Assembly: GCA_017161655.1 (NCBI GenBank)
Contig: JADFCV010000002.1
Location: 282,822 to 346,821 of the forward strand
From: Candidatus Sumerlaeota bacterium
GTDB taxonomy: Bacteria > Sumerlaeota > Sumerlaeia > Sumerlaeales > Sumerlaeaceae
Reading direction: 5' to 3'
Length of the DNA stretch: 64,000 bases
Part shown: positions 1-8,660 of the stretch, one piece after another
Layout: the number at the start of each line of letters is the position of its first letter
How positions within the stretch are numbered: position 1 is the first letter of the stretch
The notes under the pieces: generated by a model
Database searches by the model: none
The model's input: the letters and a program-made list of their open reading frames with translations, nothing else
Told to the model about the DNA's origin: nothing
Made by a program: the position numbers and the translations under genes

Positions 1-350
1 CTGTTCTTATGCTGGGAGATACAGTACCGGCTAAATCCTATTGTCGATCGACCTGCACCTCATAGTCTCCCATCGCCCGAGAACCAATTCTTTAGGTCTC
101 TTCAATGAAACTAGGCGTTCTCTGTGTTGGCAAGCGTTGAACCCCCTCTTCATGTTCGATTTGCGAACATATCTGGTCGCGAACGTTTCGCCATGACACA
201 CCAACTCCTTTTCAAATGTTGTTCAACACGAGGTCAAATCTCTCAATTTTGTAATGATTTGCGTCAGAAAAAATCTCCGACGGCGGCTGTGGCCCAACAC
301 GTGCTTCTCAACGATGAGAACGATAAAACAAAATCGGGAGTTAGGCGGCC
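1..350. other. Left-edge region without a confident gene
   Basis: No gene can be supported here. Plus-strand frame 1 is open from the window edge to a TGA at 106-108, giving 35 residues that could be the tail of a gene entering from the left, but nothing in it is recognisable. The remaining roughly 240 bases precede the lipoprotein gene at 351 and probably hold its promoter and leader. I could not pick a convincing -35/-10 pair. Confidence 0.3.
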
Positions 351-668
351 ATGATAAATCGACTTTTGGCGTTGTTTGCAGCGACGGTGCTCTTAGCTGG
401 ATGTGCGAACATGACGCCTGTACAGCGGGGTGCAAGTGCCGGAGCTCTGGCTGGTGGCCTGATTGGCGGAGTATGGGGCCATGCAGCACACGGTATTACT
501 GCAGCTCAAGGTGCAGGACTCGGCGCAGTCACGGGTGGCCTTGTCGGAGCCTTGGCTGCTGATTCTCTCACCAAGGAGCCAGGTTATGGTCGCGGAGATC
601 AAGCGCCCGCCGTAGCACCGCCACCAGCACCTGCCCCACCCAAGCGCTATCAGACCGTCGAAAAGTAG
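351..668 (+). CDS. Small glycine-zipper lipoprotein
   Basis: This 105-residue protein begins with a lipoprotein signal peptide: basic start, hydrophobic core and lipobox LAGC, with the lipidated cysteine at residue 18. Residues about 25-70 are very rich in Gly and Ala and form two glycine-zipper-like stretches (GALAGGLIGG and GAVTGGLVGA), as in SlyB/OsmB-type envelope lipoproteins. The tail is a Pro/Ala-rich segment (about 82-97) that could span the cell-wall layer. The likely site is the outer membrane or periplasm. A GGGAG ribosome-binding site lies 10 bases before the ATG. It stands alone, about 190 bases before metG. The envelope-stabilising role is inferred from the family type only. Confidence 0.7.
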   Translation: MINRLLALFAATVLLAGCANMTPVQRGASAGALAGGLIGGVWGHAAHGITAAQGAGLGAVTGGLVGALAADSLTKEPGYGRGDQAPAVAPPPAPAPPKRYQTVEK

Positions 669-858
669 AACTTCCAGCGGAGCCTTGCCGTCTGCAGGCC
701 GAAAAACACCACGGCTCGGCGAGAAGGCCTCATTGTCACCTAGTATGTTTCTTTGCGAACCTCCGACGGGCGTCCAATCTGTGACCGCGCGAGTCACCGT
801 GAACAAGTCGGTTTTGTGGGCTTGACGCTTCGGCTTGGCGCCACGTTTTCTTTTACTT

Positions 859-2457
859 ATGAGCACGAGAAAATTCTACATCACTACGGCAATTCCGTAC
901 GCCAACGCAGAACCCCATGTCGGCCATGTTCTCGAACTCATCGGGGCCGATGCTGTCGCGCGAGCCAAGCGCCTTCTTGGATACGACGTCTATTTCCAAA
1001 CCGGCACAGATGAGCACGGGCAAAAAATGCTCGAAGCCGCCACCAAAGCCGGATTGTCAGCCCAGGAGTACGCAGATAAAATCGCGCCTCGGTTCCGCGA
1101 TCTCTGGCGCGATCTCGATGTGTCCTATGATGGATTTGTGCGCACCACCGATCCGCAGCATCGTGCCGGGGTGATTCAGTTTTGGAAAAAAGTGCGCAAC
1201 AACGGCGACATTTATCTAGGCAAGTACGAAGGCTGGTACTGCGTGCCAGACGAAAGTTTTGTGCTCGAGTCCCAACTCCAGGTTGGCCCTCAAGGAGAAA
1301 AACTCTGTCCCCAATGTGGTCGCCAGGTGATCTGGCATAGCGAAGAAAACTTTGTTTTCCGGTGGTCAAAATATCAGCAAGCACTGGAAAAATGGATTGC
1401 CGAGCATCCCGATTTCATCGCGCCATCATTTCGCGCGAATGAAATGATCAATTCATTCCTTCGGCCCGGCCTTCAGGACATTTCCATTTCCCGCACCACC
1501 ATCCAGTGGGGGATTCCTGTTCCAGACGAGCCCTCCCATGTCATCTACGTGTGGTTCGATGCCCTGCTCAACTACATCACCGGAATCGGCTACGGAACGG
1601 ATGAGGAACGCTTCCGCTACTGGTGGCCATGTGATCTTCATATCGTCGGGAAGGACATCCTCAAGTTTCACACCTTGCTATGGCCGGCCATGCTCATGGC
1701 CGCCGGCCTTGAGCCCCCGCGCCGCGTTTTTGGCCACGGATTCGTTGTGTTACGCGGTGCTGAAAAGATGTCGAAATCCAAAGGCAACGTTGTGGATCCA
1801 CGTGATTTGCTCGAACTCTTCCATGGCAACCCCGATCCGCTGCGCTACTATTTGCTTAGTGAGAACGACTTTGGCCACGATGCGGTGTTCAGTCCGGATG
1901 GCCTCGTTGCAAAATATCACGCTGATCTTGCTGACAAACTGGGGAACCTTTTGTCACGTACGCTATCCATGGTCGTGAAGTACCGTGAAGGGCGCATCGA
2001 GCGCCCCGCAACTTTCGAGCCGGCTGACCATGGAATACGCGAAAAAGTCACCGCCGCATGGCAGCCAGCGCCGGATCAAAGCGGCCGCACTCTTTATGAG
2101 CAGTTCATCGACGACGGATTGTTTGCCCAGCTCCTGCAGCGCAGCTTCGCGGCAATATCAGAGATGAACGCCTACGTGACCGAGCAAAAGCCGTGGGCAC
2201 TCGCAAAAGACCCCACGCAGGCAAAGCGCCTCGACCAGGTGCTTTACGTTCTTGTGGAAGGTCTGCGTCTTGTTGCTGCCCAGCTCTTCCCGATTATTCC
2301 CCGCTCGGCTTCAGCTGTGTGGCGCCAGTTGGGAATGGATCAGGCGCCTGACAAAGTGTCTTTCGCGGAGCTTTCCACATGGGGTGCTCTCACGCAAACT
2401 GCTGTCAGGCCAGAAGGCATCCTTTTCCCGAAACTCGAAAGTTCACCGAAATCTTAA
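859..2457 (+). CDS. metG: Methionine--tRNA ligase
   Basis: Charges tRNA-Met with methionine in the cytoplasm, using ATP. The class I signature motifs are visible: the HIGH-type motif as HVGH (residues 20-23) and the KMSKS loop at 303-307. The connective-peptide zinc region has CPQC at 150-153, but the first knuckle reads CVPD (Cys near 132) instead of CxxC, so one metal ligand is replaced. At 532 residues it has catalytic and anticodon-binding domains but no C-terminal EMAP/Trbp111-like tRNA-binding domain. The reading frame opens at a TTG at 835; ATG 859 is preferred because family similarity starts there. It is monocistronic, followed by about 340 bases without a clear gene. Confidence 0.96.
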   Translation: MSTRKFYITTAIPYANAEPHVGHVLELIGADAVARAKRLLGYDVYFQTGTDEHGQKMLEAATKAGLSAQEYADKIAPRFRDLWRDLDVSYDGFVRTTDPQHRAGVIQFWKKVRNNGDIYLGKYEGWYCVPDESFVLESQLQVGPQGEKLCPQCGRQVIWHSEENFVFRWSKYQQALEKWIAEHPDFIAPSFRANEMINSFLRPGLQDISISRTTIQWGIPVPDEPSHVIYVWFDALLNYITGIGYGTDEERFRYWWPCDLHIVGKDILKFHTLLWPAMLMAAGLEPPRRVFGHGFVVLRGAEKMSKSKGNVVDPRDLLELFHGNPDPLRYYLLSENDFGHDAVFSPDGLVAKYHADLADKLGNLLSRTLSMVVKYREGRIERPATFEPADHGIREKVTAAWQPAPDQSGRTLYEQFIDDGLFAQLLQRSFAAISEMNAYVTEQKPWALAKDPTQAKRLDQVLYVLVEGLRLVAAQLFPIIPRSASAVWRQLGMDQAPDKVSFAELSTWGALTQTAVRPEGILFPKLESSPKS

Positions 2458-2460
2458 TAA

Positions 2461-2480
2461 CGCTCACCCACCTGGGTAGC
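2461..2480 (+). terminator. Hairpin just after metG
   Basis: CGCT-c-ACCC, loop ACCT, GGGT-AGCG form an eight-pair stem with one bulged C, starting three bases after the metG stop codon. No run of T follows, so it is a weak candidate for an intrinsic terminator or a transcript-end stabiliser. Confidence 0.3.
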
Positions 2481-2801
2481 GGATGGTCGGACACCTGTGG
2501 TCCTAACCGTACTTGAGAAGCTTCGCTGGCTAGGGTGTGAGCTTTGCCTACGATGAAAAGTTTCGTGTGGTGCGTTTGCCGGATGGTTCAGTGTTCTACT
2601 TAACGCGCTGCGGAACCTGACCAGGATGTTCTCTCTCATGTGGAGAACACTTCTCACCTCCACCGCCAGCGATGGTGCGTCTCTGCCGCTCCTGCGAAAT
2701 CGTCTGCAGCGGCGGGGTGTTTGCTACGCGCAGAAGGAACAATTCCCAGGCCGCTGACGATTTGGCAGCGACCTCTTACCGCTTTTTTCCTGTCCGGAAA
2801 A
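2481..2801. other. Intergenic stretch between convergent metG and LacI gene
   Basis: About 320 bases without a supported gene. On the plus strand a 27-codon frame runs from a GTG at 2537 to a TGA at 2620 and translates to a plausible-looking peptide containing FRVVRLPDGSVFYL. It may be a fragment of a lost gene or chance. Longer open frames here are the antisense of the LacI-type gene. Confidence 0.3.
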
Positions 2802-3842
2802 TCACCTGCTGGACTTATTTGCTCCACAACTTTCCCGGATCACCAGTTCCAGTTCAACTTCCTCGTAAACCTCGCTATGTTTATCTTTCAGGATGTCGAA
2901 AAGACGCTCACACGCGAGTTGCCCGATGAGATACATGTTTTGCCGAATCGTGGAAAGCTTGGGTGTCACATATTGCGCAAGAACAATATCGTCGCCCCCA
3001 AACAATGCAATGTCCTCCGGGATGCGCAACCCAGCCTCACGAATCGCATCCATAGCGCCGATAGCCATCATATCGTTTACGCTGTAAATCGCTGTGGGAC
3101 GGCGAGAATGGGAAAGCAGCCACTTTGTGGCCATATAGCCACTTTCTCGGTCAAAATAGCCTTGCGCCAGCAACTCATCAGACTCCTCAAGTCCCAGAGC
3201 ACGGACAGCCTCAAGGTAACCTTCTGTGCGGTGAATTGCCGTCGCCACAAACTCGCTTCCGCGGATGTGACCAATCCGCCGATGTCCCAGCTTCGCCAGG
3301 TGTTTCACCGCGCGGTATGCTGCCTGGCGATTCGCTCCGATAATAGCAGGAAGATTGCCCAGCACACTGTTGACCAACACCACCGGACAGCCAGCTTCTG
3401 CCAGTTCGGTTAAATACGTGTCCGTGGTCAGATTCCCGACGCACAGCACTCCATCCATCACCCGCTGCCTATACAAAGCCAGCGCTTTTTTCCCCGTTTT
3501 GAATTCCGGCGTCGCCATTTCCACAACGAGATGGTACCCGTGGGCTGTCACAACGTCGAGAATGCCGCTAAGACTTTCAGAAAAATAGAAATCGGATACG
3601 ACGTGGCCAATCTGCGGCAGAATCACGCAAATAACACCCGCCTGCTGGCGCACAAGGCTGCGAGCAATCGCGCTGGGGCGGTAACCCACACGCTCCACGA
3701 TCTCCATAACCTTTGCTTTTGTTTTTGCGTTGATTTTGTCTGAGTCGTTCAGCGCCAGCGACACAGTCGAACGGCTTACGCCTGCCATTTCTGCGATGTC
3801 GCGGATCGTGTATCGTTTCTTTTCTTTGTTCTGGCCCGCCAT
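2802..3842 (-). CDS. LacI/GalR-family transcriptional repressor
   Basis: A 346-residue sugar-responsive DNA-binding regulator. Residues about 10-35 form the LacI helix-turn-helix (TIRDIAEMAGVSRSTVSLAL) and are followed by the hinge-helix segment (YRPSAIARSL). The rest is a periplasmic-binding-protein-like effector domain that ends in the usual LSTIRQ region. The frame is open upstream to 3932, but the start at 3842 puts the DNA-binding domain at the N terminus as in the family. The gene is divergent from the secreted-protein and ABC-sugar-transporter cluster at 4229-8388, and a LacI-type palindrome lies between them at 4069-4080. It most likely represses that cluster and possibly itself. The inducer is unknown. 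Confidence 0.93.
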   Translation of the reverse strand: MAGQNKEKKRYTIRDIAEMAGVSRSTVSLALNDSDKINAKTKAKVMEIVERVGYRPSAIARSLVRQQAGVICVILPQIGHVVSDFYFSESLSGILDVVTAHGYHLVVEMATPEFKTGKKALALYRQRVMDGVLCVGNLTTDTYLTELAEAGCPVVLVNSVLGNLPAIIGANRQAAYRAVKHLAKLGHRRIGHIRGSEFVATAIHRTEGYLEAVRALGLEESDELLAQGYFDRESGYMATKWLLSHSRRPTAIYSVNDMMAIGAMDAIREAGLRIPEDIALFGGDDIVLAQYVTPKLSTIRQNMYLIGQLACERLFDILKDKHSEVYEEVELELVIRESCGANKSSR

Positions 3843-4068
3843 CGAAGTTATCACCCCGCATACACGGTAGTCTAGAGAACCTTGTTGAACACTGCACATC
3901 CCGAGAAATCCCATGTTCATGAGAGAACCCACTCGGCAATGGCGTGCTCAGTCGTTTTTTGCTATCCTGATGGATGTGGAACGCAAGAAGAATTCCCCGC
4001 CCATCGAAAAAGAGGGGAAAGCGGATTCCGCTATCGCTTGCGTGAGGAAGGGGGTATTACGTCCTATT

Positions 4069-4080
4069 GAAAGCGTTTTC
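4069..4080. promoter_or_regulatory. LacI-family operator palindrome
   Basis: GAAAGCGTTTTC fits the degenerate LacI/GalR-type palindrome GAAARCGYTTTC with a central CG. It lies 149 bases before the secreted-protein ATG at 4229 and about 227 bases before the divergent repressor start. It is the only good match I saw in the 385-base divergent region 3843-4228. Binding by the adjacent repressor is inferred. No unambiguous promoter boxes could be assigned around it. Confidence 0.65.
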
Positions 4081-4228
4081 CGCTGCAAAGAATCATTCCT
4101 TCAAAAGTCAAGCAATTTTAATGTCAGAACTTTCCTACAAATAAATCGGTCTAATTTCCCTTGCAATTTCATATTTTTCACGAAATGTTCACCATTATGC
4201 GATTCAAGATCAAAAGGAGGATCGAAAC

Positions 4229-4927
4229 ATGAAGAAGTTCACACTGCTAGCGGCGATGGGCGTCATCACCGCAAGCGTTGCAGTTGCGGGCACGCCTACG
4301 ATTGATGGAACCTTCGACGGCGTGGGTGTTTGGGGCTCTCCAATTGCGACGAATTCGACGCCGGGTTTTAGTAGTGCTGGCACTACGGCAACCGCCCTGT
4401 ATGTTACCGACGATGCTAATTATGTCTACTTTGGGGCATCAGTGACTGGCTTGCAGTCGTGGATGAACTACGGTTTTGCCATAGATGCGCGCGCGGGTGG
4501 CTCTAACGGCCTGGAGACGTGGGGCCGACAAATCAACTACAACTTCTCGAGTGTCGGAGACTACGATGCACCCGAATTTGTCATCCGTGGTCACGTGAAT
4601 AACAGTTGGGCTGAGCGCCACGAATGGAATGGTTCGGCATGGACGGGGTTTGGAACGAATATCATTCCGAGCGGTGATGCATCCGCCTCTAACACGAACG
4701 GATTTTTTGAGGCCAGGATTTCCAAGTCGATTCTGAACATGCGCAGCTCAAAACTTGGTCGCGTGGAATTTTATCTCACCGGTAATTCCAATACCCACGG
4801 GCTCTTCACGTCGGTGCCGTATGACACGCCATGCGCCGAGTGGAACCCACCGACGCCCCAGGAGCTCACCAATCCTGCTGCGGGTGTCAACCTGCCGGTG
4901 GCTTTGAGTGCTTTTACACTCGAGTAG
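4229..4927 (+). CDS. Secreted beta-rich protein, CBM9/DOMON-like, sugar locus
   Basis: A 232-residue exported protein of unknown function. Residues 1-20 are a Sec signal peptide ending AVA-G. The mature start TPTIDGTFDGVGVWG resembles the opening of CBM9-like and DOMON-like carbohydrate- or haem-binding folds, which often begin with an I-D-G turn and a Trp. The body is rich in Gly, Ser, Asn and aromatic residues, as in a beta sandwich. The C terminus ends LPVALSAFTLE, like the linker before type IX sorting domains of Bacteroidetes-type proteins, but the chain stops there. A near-perfect AAAGGAGG site and its promoter-proximal place suggest high expression. As first gene of the ABC cluster it may bind or present the sugar at the surface. 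Confidence 0.7.
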   Translation: MKKFTLLAAMGVITASVAVAGTPTIDGTFDGVGVWGSPIATNSTPGFSSAGTTATALYVTDDANYVYFGASVTGLQSWMNYGFAIDARAGGSNGLETWGRQINYNFSSVGDYDAPEFVIRGHVNNSWAERHEWNGSAWTGFGTNIIPSGDASASNTNGFFEARISKSILNMRSSKLGRVEFYLTGNSNTHGLFTSVPYDTPCAEWNPPTPQELTNPAAGVNLPVALSAFTLE

Positions 4928-4985
4928 TAGCTGCACCCTGAAGCTTTTTCATGGCGCAAGCTGGCGTGATCACTGACTAGCGAAA

Positions 4986-5019
4986 CGGGTGGCAGCTCCA
5001 TAAAAGGGGTTGCCACCCG
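4986..5019 (+). terminator. Hairpin between secreted protein and ABC transporter
   Basis: A perfect nine-pair stem, CGGGTGGCA (4986-4994) with TGCCACCCG (5011-5019), around a 16-base loop and followed by AATCTTTTC. It lies about 60 bases after the secreted-protein stop and 26 bases before the first permease start. It could be a leaky terminator or an mRNA-stabilising hairpin that sets more secreted protein than transporter. Confidence 0.65.
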
Positions 5020-5045
5020 AATCTTTTCAAGGAAGACACTAATTC

Positions 5046-6014
5046 ATGAGCATCCTGACCTTGAGCGGAAATGGTAGGCCACACAAACGTCCGCTGTGGC
5101 TATACTATGACGCAATTTGGGGCTATGTGTTTATCGTGCCATTTCTCCTTGTGGCTGCTGTTTTTCTGATTTTCCCCATCGCTTATTCTTTCTACCTCAG
5201 CTTCCGCGAGACCTGGCTTTATTCCAACTGGTTTGATCAGTTTGCGGATATGCGCTATGTGGGCTTTCGCAACTATGTGGACTTGCTCCGCAATCCTCAA
5301 TTCTGGTGGGCCCTTGTAGCGACGTTCGTTTATGCTTTGCTGGTGATCCCCACATCAATCGCAGCGTCATTGGCCCTGGCGCTTTTTCTCAACACGCGCT
5401 TGCCTGGTTATCGAGCTTTGCGCTCCGCTTTTTTTCTACCGCATGTCTTCGACGTTTTTGTCGTGGGCATCATCTGGTTGCTGCTTTACAATCCGCAGAT
5501 TGGCCCCTTTGCGGAGTTTTTCCGATGGTTGGGGGTGGAGTGGTTCAAGAAACACGGCTTTGTCGATAATCCTTATACGATCCTTCCGAGCATCGCTTTT
5601 GCTATGGTTCTCAAGGGAATGGGTTTTGGGATGATCCTGTTTCTTACGGCACTCAACAACATCCCCGATTCGATCTTCGAAGCGGCAGAGATTGACGGCG
5701 CCAATGCACGTCAGAAGCTATTCTATGTCACCATTCCCCTACTTCGTCCGATGATCCTTTTCATGTCCGTCACAGGTTTGGTCGGGGTGCTCAATGCTTT
5801 CGCCGAGTTCTATGCTATGACCAAAGCCACAGGGGGAGTAGCCTTCCAGTTTTTGGGGGCGACCGTGCAGGCAGCCCGCGTTTCGGGCTTTTATCTCTAT
5901 CAACTCTTTTCGGACGCCTTCTACGGTCACGCGGCAGCGATGTCTTTCATTCTGCTGCTCATCGGACTCGTGATCACCTGGGTAAATTTCCGCATTTTGG
6001 GAAAGGAGGCATAA
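5046..6014 (+). CDS. Sugar ABC transporter permease, MalF/UgpA type
   Basis: A 322-residue inner-membrane subunit of a carbohydrate uptake ABC transporter. It has about six hydrophobic spans, the first around residues 28-50. The cytoplasmic EAA loop that docks the ATPase is clear near residues 215-240 (EAAEIDGANARQKLFYVTIP). It is followed after three bases by the partner permease and then by the binding protein, so the three form one transcription unit. No ATP-binding subunit is encoded nearby, so a shared MsmX/UgpC-type ATPase elsewhere is assumed. The locus is probably controlled by the divergent LacI-type repressor. Confidence 0.93.
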   Translation: MSILTLSGNGRPHKRPLWLYYDAIWGYVFIVPFLLVAAVFLIFPIAYSFYLSFRETWLYSNWFDQFADMRYVGFRNYVDLLRNPQFWWALVATFVYALLVIPTSIAASLALALFLNTRLPGYRALRSAFFLPHVFDVFVVGIIWLLLYNPQIGPFAEFFRWLGVEWFKKHGFVDNPYTILPSIAFAMVLKGMGFGMILFLTALNNIPDSIFEAAEIDGANARQKLFYVTIPLLRPMILFMSVTGLVGVLNAFAEFYAMTKATGGVAFQFLGATVQAARVSGFYLYQLFSDAFYGHAAAMSFILLLIGLVITWVNFRILGKEA

Positions 6015-6017
6015 GCT

Positions 6018-6908
6018 GTGGCGAATTTTGCGAACTCGACGCTTGCGACAACCCGTGCTTATGGCCGCCCAATGCCGAAGGCCTGGCGGTATGCCCTCAG
6101 CTATGCTGTCCTGCTGCCGCTCCTCTTGCTTGTCCACCTTCCCCTGCTCTGGATGATCATCACGGCTTTTAAAGCGCCCGGTTATGGGACAAAACTTGAG
6201 TTCATCCCCAGGGCCGGCGAAGCAATGTACACGCTCGAGAATTTTCGCCAGGTCTTCTTCGACAAGGATTTCCCATTCTATCGCTTCGCATGGAACAGTC
6301 TCGTCGTAGCCACAGGATGCGCGGTAGTCACCGTCGCCATCTGCACTATGGCAGGCTACGCATTTGCGAAAAAACGTTTTCCCGGTCGGGATCTGCTTTT
6401 TGCTGGACTCATCACCATCATGCTTGTGCCAGGCATCATCTTCATGGTTCCGCAGTATCGCCTTGTCCTGAAATTCGGTTGGATCAATACGTACCTTGGG
6501 ATGATCCTGCCCCACACGGCGAACATCTTCGGCCTATTCCTCTTGAGGCAGCATATCAGGGGATTGCCCGACAGTCTTCTCGAAGCAGCTCGCGTGGACG
6601 GTGCAAGCGAGATCGGGACCTTCTTCCGCATCGTTGTGCCACTCTCCGTTCCTGTGATGATTACTCTCTTCCTTCTCACATTTGTGGGGCAGTGGTCCAA
6701 TTTCCTGTGGCAACTTATCGTCAATACGCCGGATTCACCTCATCTCACATTGCCCGTAGGACTGTCGCTGTTTCAGGGGCAATACCAGACAGAATGGGAA
6801 AAGATGATGGCGGGCGCATGCTTCAGCATTCTACCCATTGCCGTACTCTTCACAGTCGCCCAGCGTTTCTTCATCCAGGGACTCACTGCAGGAAGTGTGA
6901 AGGAATAA
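6018..6908 (+). CDS. Sugar ABC transporter permease, MalG/UgpE type
   Basis: The 296-residue second permease of the same importer. It has six predicted membrane spans, the first around residues 25-50, and an EAA loop near residues 190-215 ([20 protein letters not shown]), typical of the MalG branch. The GTG start at 6018 follows the previous stop by three bases and is preceded by a strong AAAGGAGG site that lies inside the end of the upstream gene, so translation is probably coupled. The substrate cannot be read from sequence; the family moves mono- and oligosaccharides or glycerol-3-phosphate. Confidence 0.93.
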   Translation: MANFANSTLATTRAYGRPMPKAWRYALSYAVLLPLLLLVHLPLLWMIITAFKAPGYGTKLEFIPRAGEAMYTLENFRQVFFDKDFPFYRFAWNSLVVATGCAVVTVAICTMAGYAFAKKRFPGRDLLFAGLITIMLVPGIIFMVPQYRLVLKFGWINTYLGMILPHTANIFGLFLLRQHIRGLPDSLLEAARVDGASEIGTFFRIVVPLSVPVMITLFLLTFVGQWSNFLWQLIVNTPDSPHLTLPVGLSLFQGQYQTEWEKMMAGACFSILPIAVLFTVAQRFFIQGLTAGSVKE

Positions 6909-6909
6909 T

Positions 6910-8388
6910 ATGTTAGCAAAATACGCATGTCCAAAGAGTGCGCAAGGTGTGGTACAGCAGTGGAGATTTATTGTCCTCTTTGCCGTGGCGGTGTGCGCGC
7001 TGTCGTTAGCCTGGGCTGACGCGGAGTCTGCCCGCGAAGCAAAGCCGGTGCGGCTCACACTGTGGCAAGGTTTCAAGTTCAAAGAAGTCTCGCTGCTGCG
7101 TGAAAACATCGCAGAGTTCAAAACGAAGTGGAACGCCGCTCATCCTGATCGACCGTTGGAGATCATCGAGTCGCAAGTTCCGTTCTTCGACATGGTGCAG
7201 AAACTTCGATCCGCGGCGTTAGCCCGCCAGGTGCCCGACATCGCCTTTGTCGACGTCAACAACATGGTTCAACTCATTTACGGTGGTGTCGCGCGGCCAC
7301 TCGATGAGCTTCCGAATTTCCCAGCAAAATCCATTGATGAATTTCGCGCGAGATTTGTCCCCGGAGCTTTCGACAGCAACGTTGCTGTCTTTAAAGGCAA
7401 GCGCCACCTTTATGGCATTCCTGCGCAGACAACAACGCTCGCTTTGTTCTACAACAAGAAGCGCTTCCGGGAAAAAGCTGCGGACCTGCGTGCGGCTGGT
7501 TGCGATCCGGAGCGTGCCCCTCGTGACTGGGATGAATTCATTCGTTACGCAAAAGTGCTCACCGAACCGGCAAAGGAGCTTTACGGCTTCGGCATGAATG
7601 GCAGTTTCTGGTTCACGATGCCATTTTTTAATCAGTACGGCGCAGAGTTTATCCGACGAGATGAAAAAGGAAATCTTCGACCCGCAATTCCAAGCCCCCA
7701 TGCTTTGGCTGCGCTTGAACGCAAAGCGAATTTTTACCTTCGAGATGGAATCGAGGCTGGTGCTTGGCGCGACGGAGCTCTCGATCCCGACCAGGGATTT
7801 AAGAACAATCGCTACGCCATGGTGCTCACAGGGCCTTGGATGATCGAGGACTTTCGCTCAGCAGGCCTAGACTTCGGCGTCGCACTTATTCCAAGAGTTC
7901 CGTTGGGGGAGGCCAAGCGTCTTGGTCTTGTTCCGCCTGACGCCACCGAGGATTCTCCAGAAGCGGAGAAATTAACAGCAGGCAATGTTGGCGGGATGAA
8001 CGGGGTGATCTCGACAACGTGTAAAGATCCCGACGTGGCGCTCGAATTTTTGCTGTTCTTTACCAGCACTCCCATTCAGCGCCGCTGGGCGGAAGAAATG
8101 GGGGAAATTCCTGTCGTTCTCGATGCACAGAAAAACCTAAATCTCTCCCGCTTTCCCGAAGTTCCTACTTTCATTCAGCAGATCAACACGGCCAAGGCTT
8201 TCCCTGCCATCCCTCTCGCAAATACTTTCGAACCGCAGATTTTTAATCCTGAGTTTAGCTTGGTCTTGCAACGGCGAGCTACGCCCCAGCAGGCGCTTGA
8301 ACGAATCGCCCGTCTGCTCGATGAGCGCATCCTCAAACCGGTCAACGAAGCAGAAGCCATCGCGTTAAAGGAGTTTGCGGAGAAGTGA
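6910..8388 (+). CDS. Extracellular sugar-binding protein of ABC importer
   Basis: A 492-residue family 1 solute-binding protein (MalE/UgpB type). A signal peptide (about residues 17-38, ending SLAWADA) lacks a lipobox cysteine, so the mature protein should be free in the periplasm, as in diderm bacteria. The mature part starts RLTLWQGFK and keeps the family pattern of two lobes, with the hinge region around ALFYNKKRF. The start overlaps the GAAGGA site at the end of the permease gene. It is unusual that the binding protein is last in the operon rather than first. It likely captures the sugar whose presence is sensed by the LacI-type repressor. Confidence 0.93.
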   Translation: MLAKYACPKSAQGVVQQWRFIVLFAVAVCALSLAWADAESAREAKPVRLTLWQGFKFKEVSLLRENIAEFKTKWNAAHPDRPLEIIESQVPFFDMVQKLRSAALARQVPDIAFVDVNNMVQLIYGGVARPLDELPNFPAKSIDEFRARFVPGAFDSNVAVFKGKRHLYGIPAQTTTLALFYNKKRFREKAADLRAAGCDPERAPRDWDEFIRYAKVLTEPAKELYGFGMNGSFWFTMPFFNQYGAEFIRRDEKGNLRPAIPSPHALAALERKANFYLRDGIEAGAWRDGALDPDQGFKNNRYAMVLTGPWMIEDFRSAGLDFGVALIPRVPLGEAKRLGLVPPDATEDSPEAEKLTAGNVGGMNGVISTTCKDPDVALEFLLFFTSTPIQRRWAEEMGEIPVVLDAQKNLNLSRFPEVPTFIQQINTAKAFPAIPLANTFEPQIFNPEFSLVLQRRATPQQALERIARLLDERILKPVNEAEAIALKEFAEK

Positions 8389-8418
8389 TGCTTTGGCATC
8401 ATTGAGTGCGTTTCTTTT
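8384..8418 (+). terminator. Likely terminator of the sugar ABC operon
   Basis: AGTGATGC (8384-8391), loop TTTG, GCATCATT (8396-8403) make an eight-pair stem with one G-T wobble. It overlaps the binding-protein stop codon. A T-rich run (TTTCTTTTT) follows at 8410-8418. Confidence 0.5.
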
Positions 8419-8459
8419 TGCTCGCATACCTCGTCACGTCTGAACTAAATCCTTGTGGT

Positions 8460-8660
8460 GTGAAGAAGTCAGAGTTACGAAAAGGCCAACGGAAAGGGCT
8501 GAATTTCACGCGGCAAACGCCAGCGCTGGGGAGTGGCATCGAAGAAGAAGCAGAAGAGCTTCTCTTCAATGATCGCCCTCTGTTGCGGCGGCTTACAGAG
8601 CCATCCCCCAAGCCCACCCCTAATTCACATCGTGAAAGCGAAGAGGAGCAGTCCGAGTGA
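8460..8660 (+). CDS. Possible small charged protein before hisB
   Basis: An open frame whose stop overlaps the hisB start as GTGA (8657-8660), an arrangement typical of translational coupling. From the GTG at 8460 it gives 66 residues, very rich in Lys, Arg and Glu, with an acidic patch EEEAEELL in the middle. A longer frame reaches GTG 8406, but that start sits inside the presumed terminator of the preceding operon. No family is recognised and no good ribosome-binding site precedes either start. It may instead be a chance frame in the hisB leader. Confidence 0.3.
   Translation: MKKSELRKGQRKGLNFTRQTPALGSGIEEEAEELLFNDRPLLRRLTEPSPKPTPNSHRESEEEQSE

Noticed and set aside
393-866. 157-codon minus-strand frame
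   Set aside because: It lies antisense to the lipoprotein gene, which has a lipobox and ribosome-binding site, and its product is not protein-like.
2640-3413. 257-codon plus-strand frame
   Set aside because: It is antisense to the LacI-type gene, which has clear homology; the frame has no recognisable protein features.
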